Shown: positions 1 to 6,802 of the stretch, piece by piece | How the letters are laid out: each line of letters starts with the position of its first letter | Position numbering within the stretch: position 1 is the first letter of the stretch | NCBI RefSeq assembly: GCF_002198665.1 | Contig: NZ_MWLM01000067.1 | Span: 1-37,987, forward strand | Reading direction: 5' to 3' | DNA length: 37,987 bases | Source: Novosphingobium sp. B 225 | GTDB taxonomy: Bacteria > Pseudomonadota > Alphaproteobacteria > Sphingomonadales > Sphingomonadaceae | The notes under the pieces: model-generated | What the model was told of the DNA's origin: nothing | What the model saw: the letters and a program-made list of their open reading frames with translations, nothing else | The model's database searches: none | Program-made: the position numbers and the translations under genes

Positions 1-1388
1 TTCAGTGTGGTGCGGTCGTTTACTTTGCCGCGCAGGATGACGGTGTTGATCGCCCGGGTTGCGGCAATGTGTTTCAGCGGATTGCGATCAAGCAGGACCA
101 GATCGGCCTGTTTGCCTGCCGCAACCGATCCAAACCGATCAAGCCGGCCGAACCACGCCGGTCCGGCGCGGGTCGCGGCGGTGAGGGCCTGGGCCGGGGT
201 CAGGCCGTTCTGCACATAGAGCGCCAGTTCCTGATGCAGCCCGATCCCGGGATAATCGTAGGAATTGAGGAAGCCCGCATCGGTGCCGGCCATGATCGTC
301 ACGCCCGCCTTGGCCAGCAGGGGCAGGACCGCTGCGGTCCGCTGATATTCCAGATGGCGCGCCGCGATCTGGTCCGGGCTTGCCTTGGCCGCGCGGTCAA
401 CCCGCCACTGATAGGTCTTGCGCAGCCCCGGCCCGATATAGGCCAGGAACGGTTCCTGCGAATGGTCATCGCTATCAAGATAGGCAATCAGCCGCTCTAC
501 ATTGAGCGTGGGGGTGACGGACACATTCCGGTCCCGCAGCTTGCGGTAAGAGGCCAGCGCGGTCGCTTGATCGAACCCGGCATCGATCCGCGCCTGCGCC
601 TCGGCCCGGTTGATCCGACCGGCGCCGTAATCGGCCGCGATCTGCGCTTCGTCCCTGACCCCGGCGACATAGGCATAGCTGAGGTGTTCGATCGAGCTGA
701 TCCCGGCATCAACCGATTGCCCCACCGTCAGCGCCATCGGAATATGTCCGGACACCGGCAGCCCCGCGCCGCGCGCGCGGCGCACCGCATAGAGGAACAG
801 TTCAGGTTTCAGCGTGTTGTCCGTGATCTTGACGAAATCGACCTTGAGCGCGCGCAGCCGGTCAATCGCGGCATCAACATCGGCTTCCGATCCGGTTTCC
901 AGAGTGCCTTTCCAGATCGGCTTGATCCCTTCGATCTTGGGGCCAGAGCTGAGCAAGGTTGGGCCGAACAGTGTGCCGCTGGCAATCTCACCACGCCAAT
1001 TCAGGACTTCCGTGGGCAGATCGCCCGCCGCATCGCGAACCGTGGTGATGCCATGGGCGACGTAGAGCGGCAGCAGCGCCTTGTTCTCTTCGATCAGGGC
1101 CGGGCCGCCGCCGAAATGGACATGCATGTCCCACAGGCCCGGGATCAGGAACCGGCCCCGGCCTTGCACCTGCTGCCGGGCGTTCCATGCCCGGGCGATC
1201 CGGGCATCGTCACCAACCGCAACAATCGTGTCACCGCGCGTGGCGACGGCCTGGTCCGGTATGGCCCGGGCATGTTCGACATCGATAATGGTCGCGTGGC
1301 GGATCAGGACGTCGGCCTGATCGCGCGCAGCAGCCTGAACCGGCAGCACAGATGCGGCCACCAACACTGCGATGCGAACAAATTTCAC
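1..1388 (-). CDS. Secreted amidohydrolase (imidazolonepropionase-like), 3' end beyond window
   Basis: Metal-dependent amidohydrolase, probably periplasmic, hydrolysing an amide or ester; the substrate cannot be told. I read 462 codons from a GTG start at 1388, open to the window edge, so the C-terminus is missing. The only nearby ATG (1405) runs into a stop after six codons, and an AAGGCGG stretch lies upstream of the GTG. The N-terminus is a signal peptide (VKFVRIAVLVAASVLP..AAA). Visible family motifs are GLWDMHVH (metal-binding His at about 89 and 91), VDFVKI (candidate carboxylated Lys), SGHIP, SIEHL and GTDAGF. The order matches the imidazolonepropionase-like/prolidase-like branch of the superfamily. 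It follows the AHH gene on the same strand after a gap of about 180 bp that holds tandem repeats. The superfamily is clear; the substrate is not. Confidence 0.85.
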   Translation of the reverse strand, partial: MKFVRIAVLVAASVLPVQAAARDQADVLIRHATIIDVEHARAIPDQAVATRGDTIVAVGDDARIARAWNARQQVQGRGRFLIPGLWDMHVHFGGGPALIEENKALLPLYVAHGITTVRDAAGDLPTEVLNWRGEIASGTLFGPTLLSSGPKIEGIKPIWKGTLETGSEADVDAAIDRLRALKVDFVKITDNTLKPELFLYAVRRARGAGLPVSGHIPMALTVGQSVDAGISSIEHLSYAYVAGVRDEAQIAADYGAGRINRAEAQARIDAGFDQATALASYRKLRDRNVSVTPTLNVERLIAYLDSDDHSQEPFLAYIGPGLRKTYQWRVDRAAKASPDQIAARHLEYQRTAAVLPLLAKAGVTIMAGTDAGFLNSYDYPGIGLHQELALYVQNGLTPAQALTAATRAGPAWFGRLDRFGSVAAGKQADLVLLDRNPLKHIAATRAINTVILRGKVNDRTTL

Positions 1389-1512
1389 CTGTGCCGCCTT
1401 TCCATGAGGAGAGCGCACCCTATCGCCCATCCTGGCCCATGCGCAAACCGGATGTTCAACCCGCCGGGGGGAGTGCGCGGCCGGCCGCTGCCCCCCGTGA
1501 TCCTACTTCAGC

Positions 1513-1556
1513 CTTACCGCAGTCTTGCCGCAGTCTTGCCGCAGTTTTGCCGAGGT
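1513..1556. repeat. Four 11-bp tandem repeats (CTTGCCGCAGT) next to a GC hairpin
   Basis: Four consecutive 11-mers are visible: CTTACCGCAGT, CTTGCCGCAGT, CTTGCCGCAGT and TTTGCCGAGGT. They lie between the AHH reading frame and the amidohydrolase start. A strong hairpin (CGGGGGG at 1465-1471 pairing with CCCCCCG at 1491-1497, with a GCGGCCGGCCGC core) follows on the minus strand. The hairpin has no T-run, so it is not a typical intrinsic terminator. The 11-bp period is close to one helical turn and would suit protein binding, but that is inference. Confidence 0.6.
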
Positions 1557-1569
1557 CTGCCCCGCTCCG

Positions 1570-1770
1570 TTACTCGGTCTCTCCCCACAGCACTTCTGCC
1601 ATTGCGTCCAGCTCGCTGAAGTCAAAGCCCCGGCCCAGCGGGTCATGCCGGTTCAGCTTCATCCGCTTGTGCTGCGCCAGCAGCAGCCGCCGCAATGCGC
1701 GCTGGAGGAGTTCGAGCCGTTCATAGGCTTCGATCAGGGCCACTTCGGGCGCGCGGGGGTGGGTGGTGGA
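1570..1770 (-). pseudogene. Detached C-terminal tail of the AHH-domain gene, beyond an in-frame TGA
   Basis: Directly after the TGA at 1773-1771 the same frame stays open for 65 more codons to a TAA at 1572-1570. It reads as plausible protein (ALIEAYERLELLQRALRRLL, then KRMKLNRHDPLGRGFDF and SELDAMAEVLWGE). A helical, Arg/Leu-rich tail like this is what one would expect as the continuation of the upstream AHH protein. The only in-frame start near the break is a GTG at 1743, with no Shine-Dalgarno sequence in the C-rich DNA before it, so an independent gene is less likely. A TGG-to-TGA nonsense change or a base-call error would explain the arrangement. Confidence 0.5.
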
Positions 1771-2109
1771 TCAGGTGGCTTCAATCTGGCCGACGCGTTC
1801 CAGCACCAGTTCGTTGTAGGTGCGGTGCGGGCCGCGATGGAGCGGGAGGCCGATGCGGACGCTCGCCTCATCATTGGCGGGGAGCAGGAGGCCGTTGCGG
1901 CGGAAATCGTCAAACCCCACCCGGTCCAGCCCCAGCGCGCCGAACAAGGTGCCGAAACAGCGCCGTGACAGCAGCTGGCGCGGCAGCAGGTGGTGGCGCT
2001 GCAGGCCGGGCTCATAGCCCGGTTCGCCCCGGCGGTTGACCGCGCGGAACGACAGGCGCTGGCGCGGCGGCGAAGCTGGCCCAAGGCTGCCAGGGTAATG
2101 CAGGCTCAT
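1771..2109 (-). CDS. AHH domain (HNH/Endo VII superfamily) nuclease-like protein, possibly truncated
   Basis: A 112-residue frame from ATG 2109 to TGA 1773-1771. The signature is the AHH nuclease fold: LQRHHLLP (His 39, His 40), then a glycine/leucine stretch, then HRGPHRTYN (His 91, His 95, Tyr 98), the usual pattern of metal-binding and catalytic residues in this branch of HNH nucleases. AHH domains are known as toxin tips of polymorphic secretion systems, but short free-standing forms like this one occur in alphaproteobacteria and their role is unknown to me. The start lies 7 bases after the stop of the DUF4261-like gene, so the two are probably one transcript. The frame continues past the TGA for 65 codons (see the 1570-1770 entry), which suggests that the intact protein was about 178 residues. 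Confidence 0.7.
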   Translation of the reverse strand: MSLHYPGSLGPASPPRQRLSFRAVNRRGEPGYEPGLQRHHLLPRQLLSRRCFGTLFGALGLDRVGFDDFRRNGLLLPANDEASVRIGLPLHRGPHRTYNELVLERVGQIEAT

Positions 2110-2116
2110 CCCCGCG

Positions 2117-2827
2117 CTATTCCCGCCGGACCATGACCCGCAGCAGCCCTTCGGCCACAATCGGGGCGACCACCACCGTCTCTCCCCCTGGCCCCGTCAG
2201 TTCCACCGGCTCGGTCAGCGGGTCCAGCCCGACCAGTTCATTGATCAGCCGCACCGCGATCCGGGCCTGATCGGCCGGAGTGATCCCTTCGGCAGCGGGG
2301 ATCATCAGTTCCTGCCCGGTAAACACGGCCAGCCCGCGGCTGTGCATTGCCCCCTGTTCCCCGCGGTGCAGGCTGGTCAGCCCCAGCGCCGGGAACGGGC
2401 CACCGGCCAGCCAATCGTTTGCAATCTTGCGGAAGTAAGCCGGGGCCATCCAGCAACCGGCCGGGTTCCAGCACAGCGCCAGCAGGCCGGGCAGCTCCGC
2501 CAGTTGCAGCGCCAGCATGGCCATGGCGCGGACCACCGGCAGCAGCGCCGCCGCCTCTGCCAGGTGGGGGCCAGGCTGAAGCGCAATCGCCTCTCCCGCT
2601 GGAAAGTCACTCAGCCCCAGCATCGCACCCTTGGCGGGCAAAGGCGCGGCCACGGCAGGAGCCAGCCCGCGACAATCGGCGGTCATCCCCATGGCCAGCA
2701 GTTCCAACCAGCCCTGATCCGGCGGCGGAGCGTGGCTGATCGCAAAGCGCGCCTGTGCCCCATCCGCCAATGCGGACACGGCGGCGCAATCCGGGCGCTG
2801 GCCTTTCGCGAAAATCAACGAAAGCAT
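2117..2827 (-). CDS. DUF4261-like protein of unknown function
   Basis: A 236-residue soluble protein read from ATG 2827 (MLSLIFAKG). The frame is open further upstream to 2941, but that part (MIGTRRASPNGARC...) does not look like coding sequence. The C-terminal half has a hydrophobic helix-rich block (LPVVRAMAMLALQLAELPG), then a CWNPAGCWMAPAYF segment, then SRGLAVFTGQELMIPAA and a short helix. That order resembles DUF4261 domains as I recall them, where a GLaxFGxxEL-type strand precedes the last helix. No catalytic residues are obvious and no function is known. The AHH-domain gene follows after 7 bases, so the two may be co-transcribed. Confidence is high for coding and moderate for the family. 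Confidence 0.65.
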   Translation of the reverse strand: MLSLIFAKGQRPDCAAVSALADGAQARFAISHAPPPDQGWLELLAMGMTADCRGLAPAVAAPLPAKGAMLGLSDFPAGEAIALQPGPHLAEAAALLPVVRAMAMLALQLAELPGLLALCWNPAGCWMAPAYFRKIANDWLAGGPFPALGLTSLHRGEQGAMHSRGLAVFTGQELMIPAAEGITPADQARIAVRLINELVGLDPLTEPVELTGPGGETVVVAPIVAEGLLRVMVRRE

Positions 2828-2980
2828 GGCTCCGGCTTGTGGCACAGCTTTCCTATCCGCGGCGATGGTTCCCCCCATGGCACTTGGAATACCCTGCGTG
2901 CATCTGGCACCATTGGGGCTTGCTCGTCGAGTCCCGATCACGGCGAAAGCTCTGTTTCGGATACAATTGCGGCGATCGGG

Positions 2981-3457
2981 TCAGAAAACCCCCAATGCCA
3001 GCCCTTCGGCAAGCGCCGCGCCGATTGCCGCGCATGGTTCCAGCTGGGCAGGCGTAAGCTGTTTGGGGGCCAGAATCGCCTCGGGGCTTTGCGCGCCCAG
3101 GTTGACGATCAGCGGTTCGGCAACCCGTTTCAGCCGCCAGCCGGTGACGATCCGGTCCAGCTGCGCCTGGGCCCCCTGCCCGTCGCTGCCCGCGGCGATC
3201 AGCGTGGCATAGGGCCGCCCCTCCACCTGCCCGAGCAGCGGGTAATAGCAGCGGTCAAACAGCTCCTTCATCGCCCCGCTCATCGTGCCAAGGTTTTCCG
3301 GGCAGACGAACAGGTAACCGCTGGCGGCGAGCAGGTGTTCGGGTGCGGCCCCTTCCGCCGCGATCAGCGTGGAGCGTCCCTGCGTTGCCGCATGCGCCGC
3401 CTCGGCCATCGCCCGCGCCGCGCCGGTGCGGCTGTGCCAGACGATCAGCAGGGTCAA
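2981..3457 (-). CDS. Flavodoxin-like / NAD(P)H-dependent FMN-binding protein
   Basis: A 158-residue flavodoxin-fold protein. It begins LTLLIVWHSRTGAARAMAEA, where SRTG is the phosphate-binding loop for FMN. A second typical segment, YLFVCPENLGTMSGAMKELFDR, marks the family's flavin-contacting loop. It probably acts as a small cytoplasmic flavoprotein reductase; the electron partner is unknown. I chose the TTG start at 3457-3455 because it sits 4 bases after the stop of the upstream secreted-protein gene and directly precedes the first beta strand. The longer frame upstream is just overlap with that gene. The tight spacing implies translational coupling. Confidence 0.8.
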   Translation of the reverse strand: MTLLIVWHSRTGAARAMAEAAHAATQGRSTLIAAEGAAPEHLLAASGYLFVCPENLGTMSGAMKELFDRCYYPLLGQVEGRPYATLIAAGSDGQGAQAQLDRIVTGWRLKRVAEPLIVNLGAQSPEAILAPKQLTPAQLEPCAAIGAALAEGLALGVF

Positions 3458-3461
3458 CCGG

Positions 3462-4676
3462 TCAGCAACCCGGCTTGAGCACGCCGCCCAGCAAGCCGCC
3501 CAGCCCACCCTTGGGCTTGCAATTCTGCTGCTGTTGCGGCTGCGGCCCCGAATCCTCGCGCCCGCCGCCCATGCCGCCCATGCCGGGCATGTCCATCCAG
3601 CTGGTCATCGACCGGTGCCGGATCCGCGCAGTCCATTCCAGGTTCCAGGCGGCCTTGGGATCGGCCGGGCGCGGCGGGAAGGAAAAGTCTTCCTGCGGGC
3701 CATAGGCCGTCAGCATGCCCATCTTGAAATCGGCCGCAGCGGTGCGGACTTCTGCCGGGATCATGCAGCTGGTCTGGCTGGGCGGCATCACTGTGCGGTC
3801 CTTGACCAGACCCGCGACCTGCCCGGGCGAAAGCCAGTCAGTCAGCCCGCCGCCGAACTGGCGGCCTGCGCTGCTGGTCCACATGACCATATCGCCCATC
3901 TTGCCATCAGGGGCCATCTTGCCGCCGAACAGCGTGGCGAGATAGCCGGTCGCGTCCGCAATCCCGCCCCACGCAAGCAGCCCTGCCCCGCTCGCCTGCG
4001 TGGTGTTGGTGGTTTTGAGCGGGGCCATGAAGTCCTTGGTCAGGGTAAAGGACATTTCGGGCGAATAGTTGCCCGCCACACGGTGCAGGCCGGGCAGCGC
4101 GGTATCGGCCTTGGCATATTTGCCGTCTTCGGCCGGCCAGCGCCCGAAAGTCTTGCTGTTGGCCTGATTGGGGCCCCAATCGCGGATGATCGTGGTGCTC
4201 CAGATCCCGGCCGGCATCTGCCCGGCGGCGATCTTGGCAAAGTCGATCACGACCGGCTGCCCCTTGGGTGCGTGTTCGCCGCAGCCCCAGAAGATCAGCA
4301 GCCGTCCGCGCGGGCGTTCCCCCTGAAAGCCATCGACCGGGGCCTTTTCCTGCACCGGAGTAACCAGCGCAACCGATTTGCCCAGCTTGGCGCTGGGCGG
4401 CATGAAGTGATCCGCCTTGGGTCCGCCCTTGTCCGGCGCGCGGCCTGATCCGAGCCGCAAGTACAATTCGTGCTGCTGCTTGTTGCCGCCGCCGCCAAAC
4501 ATCATGCCCATGGCCGCGCCCATGCCGCCGCCCATTGCGCCAAAACCCGAAACGGTCCCCGCGCGCATATCGTATCGGGCCACCGGCCCGCTGGTCGGCG
4601 CGCGCTGGGCCATGGTGGGGATGGCGACGAGCGCGGTTGCGCCCAGTGCAAGTGCGATCACGGTACGACGGTGCAT
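3462..4676 (-). CDS. Secreted Gly/Met-rich protein of unknown function
   Basis: A 404-residue protein with a clear Sec signal peptide (MHRRTVIALALGATALVAIP, then TMAQ as a likely cleavage end). I do not recognise the family. After the signal comes a low-complexity glycine/methionine segment (FGAMGGGMGAAMGMMFGGGG, residues about 45-64). A central region contains LLIFWGCGEHAP, repeated tryptophans and an extended beta-rich composition. A second Met/Gly patch (MDMPGMGGMGGG) and a Gln run precede a C-terminal GGLGGLLGGVLKPGC. Met- and Cys-rich patches could bind metal, but this is only a suggestion. AGGGAG lies at normal Shine-Dalgarno distance before ATG 4676. The flavodoxin-like gene follows with a gap of only 4 bases. 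Confidence 0.7.
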   Translation of the reverse strand: MHRRTVIALALGATALVAIPTMAQRAPTSGPVARYDMRAGTVSGFGAMGGGMGAAMGMMFGGGGNKQQHELYLRLGSGRAPDKGGPKADHFMPPSAKLGKSVALVTPVQEKAPVDGFQGERPRGRLLIFWGCGEHAPKGQPVVIDFAKIAAGQMPAGIWSTTIIRDWGPNQANSKTFGRWPAEDGKYAKADTALPGLHRVAGNYSPEMSFTLTKDFMAPLKTTNTTQASGAGLLAWGGIADATGYLATLFGGKMAPDGKMGDMVMWTSSAGRQFGGGLTDWLSPGQVAGLVKDRTVMPPSQTSCMIPAEVRTAAADFKMGMLTAYGPQEDFSFPPRPADPKAAWNLEWTARIRHRSMTSWMDMPGMGGMGGGREDSGPQPQQQQNCKPKGGLGGLLGGVLKPGC

Positions 4677-4708
4677 GACACGACTCCCTGTTCAATCAGC
4701 TGGACCCT

Positions 4709-4737
4709 AGCGAAGGCCCACCGCAACAAGTTGTCAA
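4709..4737 (-). promoter_or_regulatory. Candidate sigma-70 promoter for the secreted Gly/Met-rich gene
   Basis: On the minus strand, TTGACA (4737-4732) is followed after 17 bases by TTCGCT (4714-4709), about 33 bases before the start codon at 4676. The -35 box is perfect and the -10 box is weak, as is common in GC-rich alphaproteobacteria. Confidence 0.4.
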
Positions 4738-4797
4738 TTGTCGACATCAAACCCGCGAAAACTTTCCTGCCCGCCCGCAATCGGCTAGCCGGACAGA

Positions 4798-6603
4798 ATG
4801 GCTTCTGCACCTGCATCGATCCTTGGCATAGACCGTTCGCTTTCGGGCAAGATCTGGCGCTGGCGCGGGGGCAATATGGACGTCGGCGCGGTGGGCGGCG
4901 GGGGCGGCGGCATGGCCACGCTTGAGCATGATCTGGTCACCCAGCTGCTGCTGGCACGCGGCGTGCCGCATGACGATCTGGAGCGTCACCGCAACCCCTC
5001 GCTGCGCGCCTTTCTGCCCGATCCGTCTGAATTCCGCGATATGGACGCCGCAGCGGAGCGGTTGGCCCAGGCGGTGCTGACGCAGGAACAGGTCACCATC
5101 TATGGCGACTATGACGTTGACGGCGCCACCAGCGCCGCCCTGCTGATCCGCTTGTTGCGTGATCTGGGGCACGCGGCGCGGTACTATATCCCCGATCGCC
5201 TGCTCGAAGGTTATGGCCCCTCGGGCGAGGCGCTGGTGCGGCTGGCAGAGGAAGGCTCCAGCCTGATCGTCACGGTCGATTGCGGGGCCATGGCATTCGA
5301 AGCGCTCGACATGGCGCATGCGGCAGGCGTGGACGTGGTGGTGGTCGATCACCACAAATGCGCGGCAGAACTGCCCAGGGCCATGGCGCTGGTCAATCCC
5401 AACCGGCTTGACGAAAGTGACCTGGCCGCCGGATTCGGACACCTGGCGGCTGTCGGCGTGGCCTTCCTGCTTGGCGTTGCCACCGTGCGGGTGCTGCGCC
5501 AGCGCGGCTTTTTCGAAGGCAAGCGCGAGCCCGACCTGTTCGCCCTGCTCGATCTGGTTGCGCTGGGCACCGTGGCAGACGTGGCTCAGCTCCACGGTCT
5601 TAACCGCGCTTTCGTGGCGCAGGGGCTGAAAGTGATGGCCAAGCGCGAAGGCATTGGCATGGCCGCGCTGATCGACGCCAGCCGACTGTCCCGCGCGCCC
5701 AGCTGCAGCGACCTGGGCTTTGCCCTGGGCCCGCGAATCAACGCCGGGGGCCGGGTGGGCGAATCGACCCTGGGGGTGCGGCTGCTGACCACCGAGGATC
5801 CTGACGAAGCGCGCGACATTGCCGCGCAGCTTTCCGGGCTCAACGAAGAACGCCGCGCGATCGAGGCTGCCGTGCAGGAAGAGGCTGAGGCCCAGCTGGC
5901 CACCCAGCACAACCGCGCGGTGGTAACTCTGGCGGGCGCGGGCTGGCACCCGGGCGTGATCGGGATCGTGGCCGGGCGGATCAAGGAAAAGACCGGCAAG
6001 CCCGCGCTGGTGATTGCGCTTGATGCCGATGAACACGGCAATGGCAAAGGTTCTGGCCGCTCAATCAGCGGCGTGGACCTGGGCGCTGCGATCATCGCCG
6101 CGCGTGAGGCCGGGTTGCTGATTGCAGGTGGCGGGCATGCCATGGCGGCGGGGCTGACCGTTGCGCCGGGCCAGCTCGATGCGCTGGCTGATTGGCTGGA
6201 TGCGCGGCTGGGCGCGGATGTGGCCGCGGCAATGGCCGGACAATCGCTGCCGCTCGACCTTGCGCTGGCCCCCGGCGGGCTGACGCCTTCGCTGGTCGAG
6301 GCAATGGACAGCGCGGGCCCCTATGGCATGGGCTGGCCCGGCCCACGCGTGGCAGTGGGGCCGGTGCGGCTGGTCAAGGCCGATCTGGTCGGCACCGATC
6401 ACGTCCGCCTGATCGCGCGGGGCGAGGATGGTGGCAGCTTCAAGGCGATCGCGTTCCGCGCTGCCAGCACCGATCTGGGTCAGGCCCTGCTCCACGGATC
6501 GCAGGGCCGTCGGTTGTGGCTGGCGGGGCGCGCGAAGATCGATGATTGGGCCAGCCGTCCGCAAGCCGAACTGCATCTGGACGATGCGGCCTGGATCGAT
6601 TGA
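4798..6603 (+). CDS. recJ: Single-stranded-DNA-specific exonuclease RecJ
   Basis: A 601-residue DHH-superfamily 5'-3' single-strand DNA exonuclease, acting in recombination, mismatch and base-excision repair. Motif I reads YGDYDVDG at residues 102-109. The VDCGA motif (Asp 161) and the defining VVDHHK motif (Asp 184, His 185, His 186) follow and supply manganese ligands. The DHHA1 part is seen as WHPGVIGIVAGRIKEKTGK, GSGRSISG and GGGHAMAAGL (residues about 444-452), followed by the OB-like C-terminal domain. Length and motif order are normal. The ATG at 4798 is the first start in frame and precedes a family-typical N-terminus; its ribosome binding site is weak. The gene is divergent from the secreted-protein gene at 4676, and tRNA-Glu follows on the same strand. 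Confidence 0.95.
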   Translation: MASAPASILGIDRSLSGKIWRWRGGNMDVGAVGGGGGGMATLEHDLVTQLLLARGVPHDDLERHRNPSLRAFLPDPSEFRDMDAAAERLAQAVLTQEQVTIYGDYDVDGATSAALLIRLLRDLGHAARYYIPDRLLEGYGPSGEALVRLAEEGSSLIVTVDCGAMAFEALDMAHAAGVDVVVVDHHKCAAELPRAMALVNPNRLDESDLAAGFGHLAAVGVAFLLGVATVRVLRQRGFFEGKREPDLFALLDLVALGTVADVAQLHGLNRAFVAQGLKVMAKREGIGMAALIDASRLSRAPSCSDLGFALGPRINAGGRVGESTLGVRLLTTEDPDEARDIAAQLSGLNEERRAIEAAVQEEAEAQLATQHNRAVVTLAGAGWHPGVIGIVAGRIKEKTGKPALVIALDADEHGNGKGSGRSISGVDLGAAIIAAREAGLLIAGGGHAMAAGLTVAPGQLDALADWLDARLGADVAAAMAGQSLPLDLALAPGGLTPSLVEAMDSAGPYGMGWPGPRVAVGPVRLVKADLVGTDHVRLIARGEDGGSFKAIAFRAASTDLGQALLHGSQGRRLWLAGRAKIDDWASRPQAELHLDDAAWID

Positions 6604-6624
6604 AACAATCTTTGGGTAAGGGGC

Positions 6625-6653
6625 TTGACCCCCAATGCGCCCTCCCTTAATGG
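6625..6653 (+). promoter_or_regulatory. Promoter of tRNA-Glu
   Basis: TTGACC (6625-6630), a 17-base spacer, then TAATGG (6648-6653). The -10 box ends 28 bases before the mature 5' end of the tRNA, a normal leader length. It lies just after the recJ stop codon, so the tRNA need not depend on read-through from recJ. Confidence 0.6.
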
Positions 6654-6681
6654 CGCACCCCTGCCCACCACGCAGCGGTGC

Positions 6682-6756
6682 GGCCCCTTCGTCTAGCGGT
6701 TAGGACGCGGCCCTTTCACGGCTGAAACACGGGTTCGATTCCCGTAGGGGTCACCA
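6682..6756 (+). tRNA. tRNA-Glu (anticodon TTC)
   Basis: The cloverleaf can be folded by eye. The acceptor stem is GGCCCCT with AGGGGTC, the discriminator is A and the 3' CCA is encoded. The D arm is GTCT..GGAC. The anticodon stem is CGGCC/GGCTG with loop CTTTCAC and anticodon TTC at 6715-6717. The T arm contains GGTTCGATTCC. It lies between recJ and the convergent dnaE2. Confidence 0.97.
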
Positions 6757-6802
6757 TCCAGCAGCGCGGTGGGCATTTTGATTCCGGCTCTGCCGCCGCC
6801 CC

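Noticed and set aside
69..1619. Plus-strand 516-residue open frame opposite the amidohydrolase
   Set aside because: Antisense shadow in GC-rich DNA; Arg/Pro/Gln-rich with no family features, whereas the minus frame carries all amidohydrolase motifs.
1570..1743. Separate small gene starting at GTG 1743 behind the AHH domain
   Set aside because: No Shine-Dalgarno sequence, and it continues exactly in the AHH frame, so it is better read as the tail of an interrupted gene.
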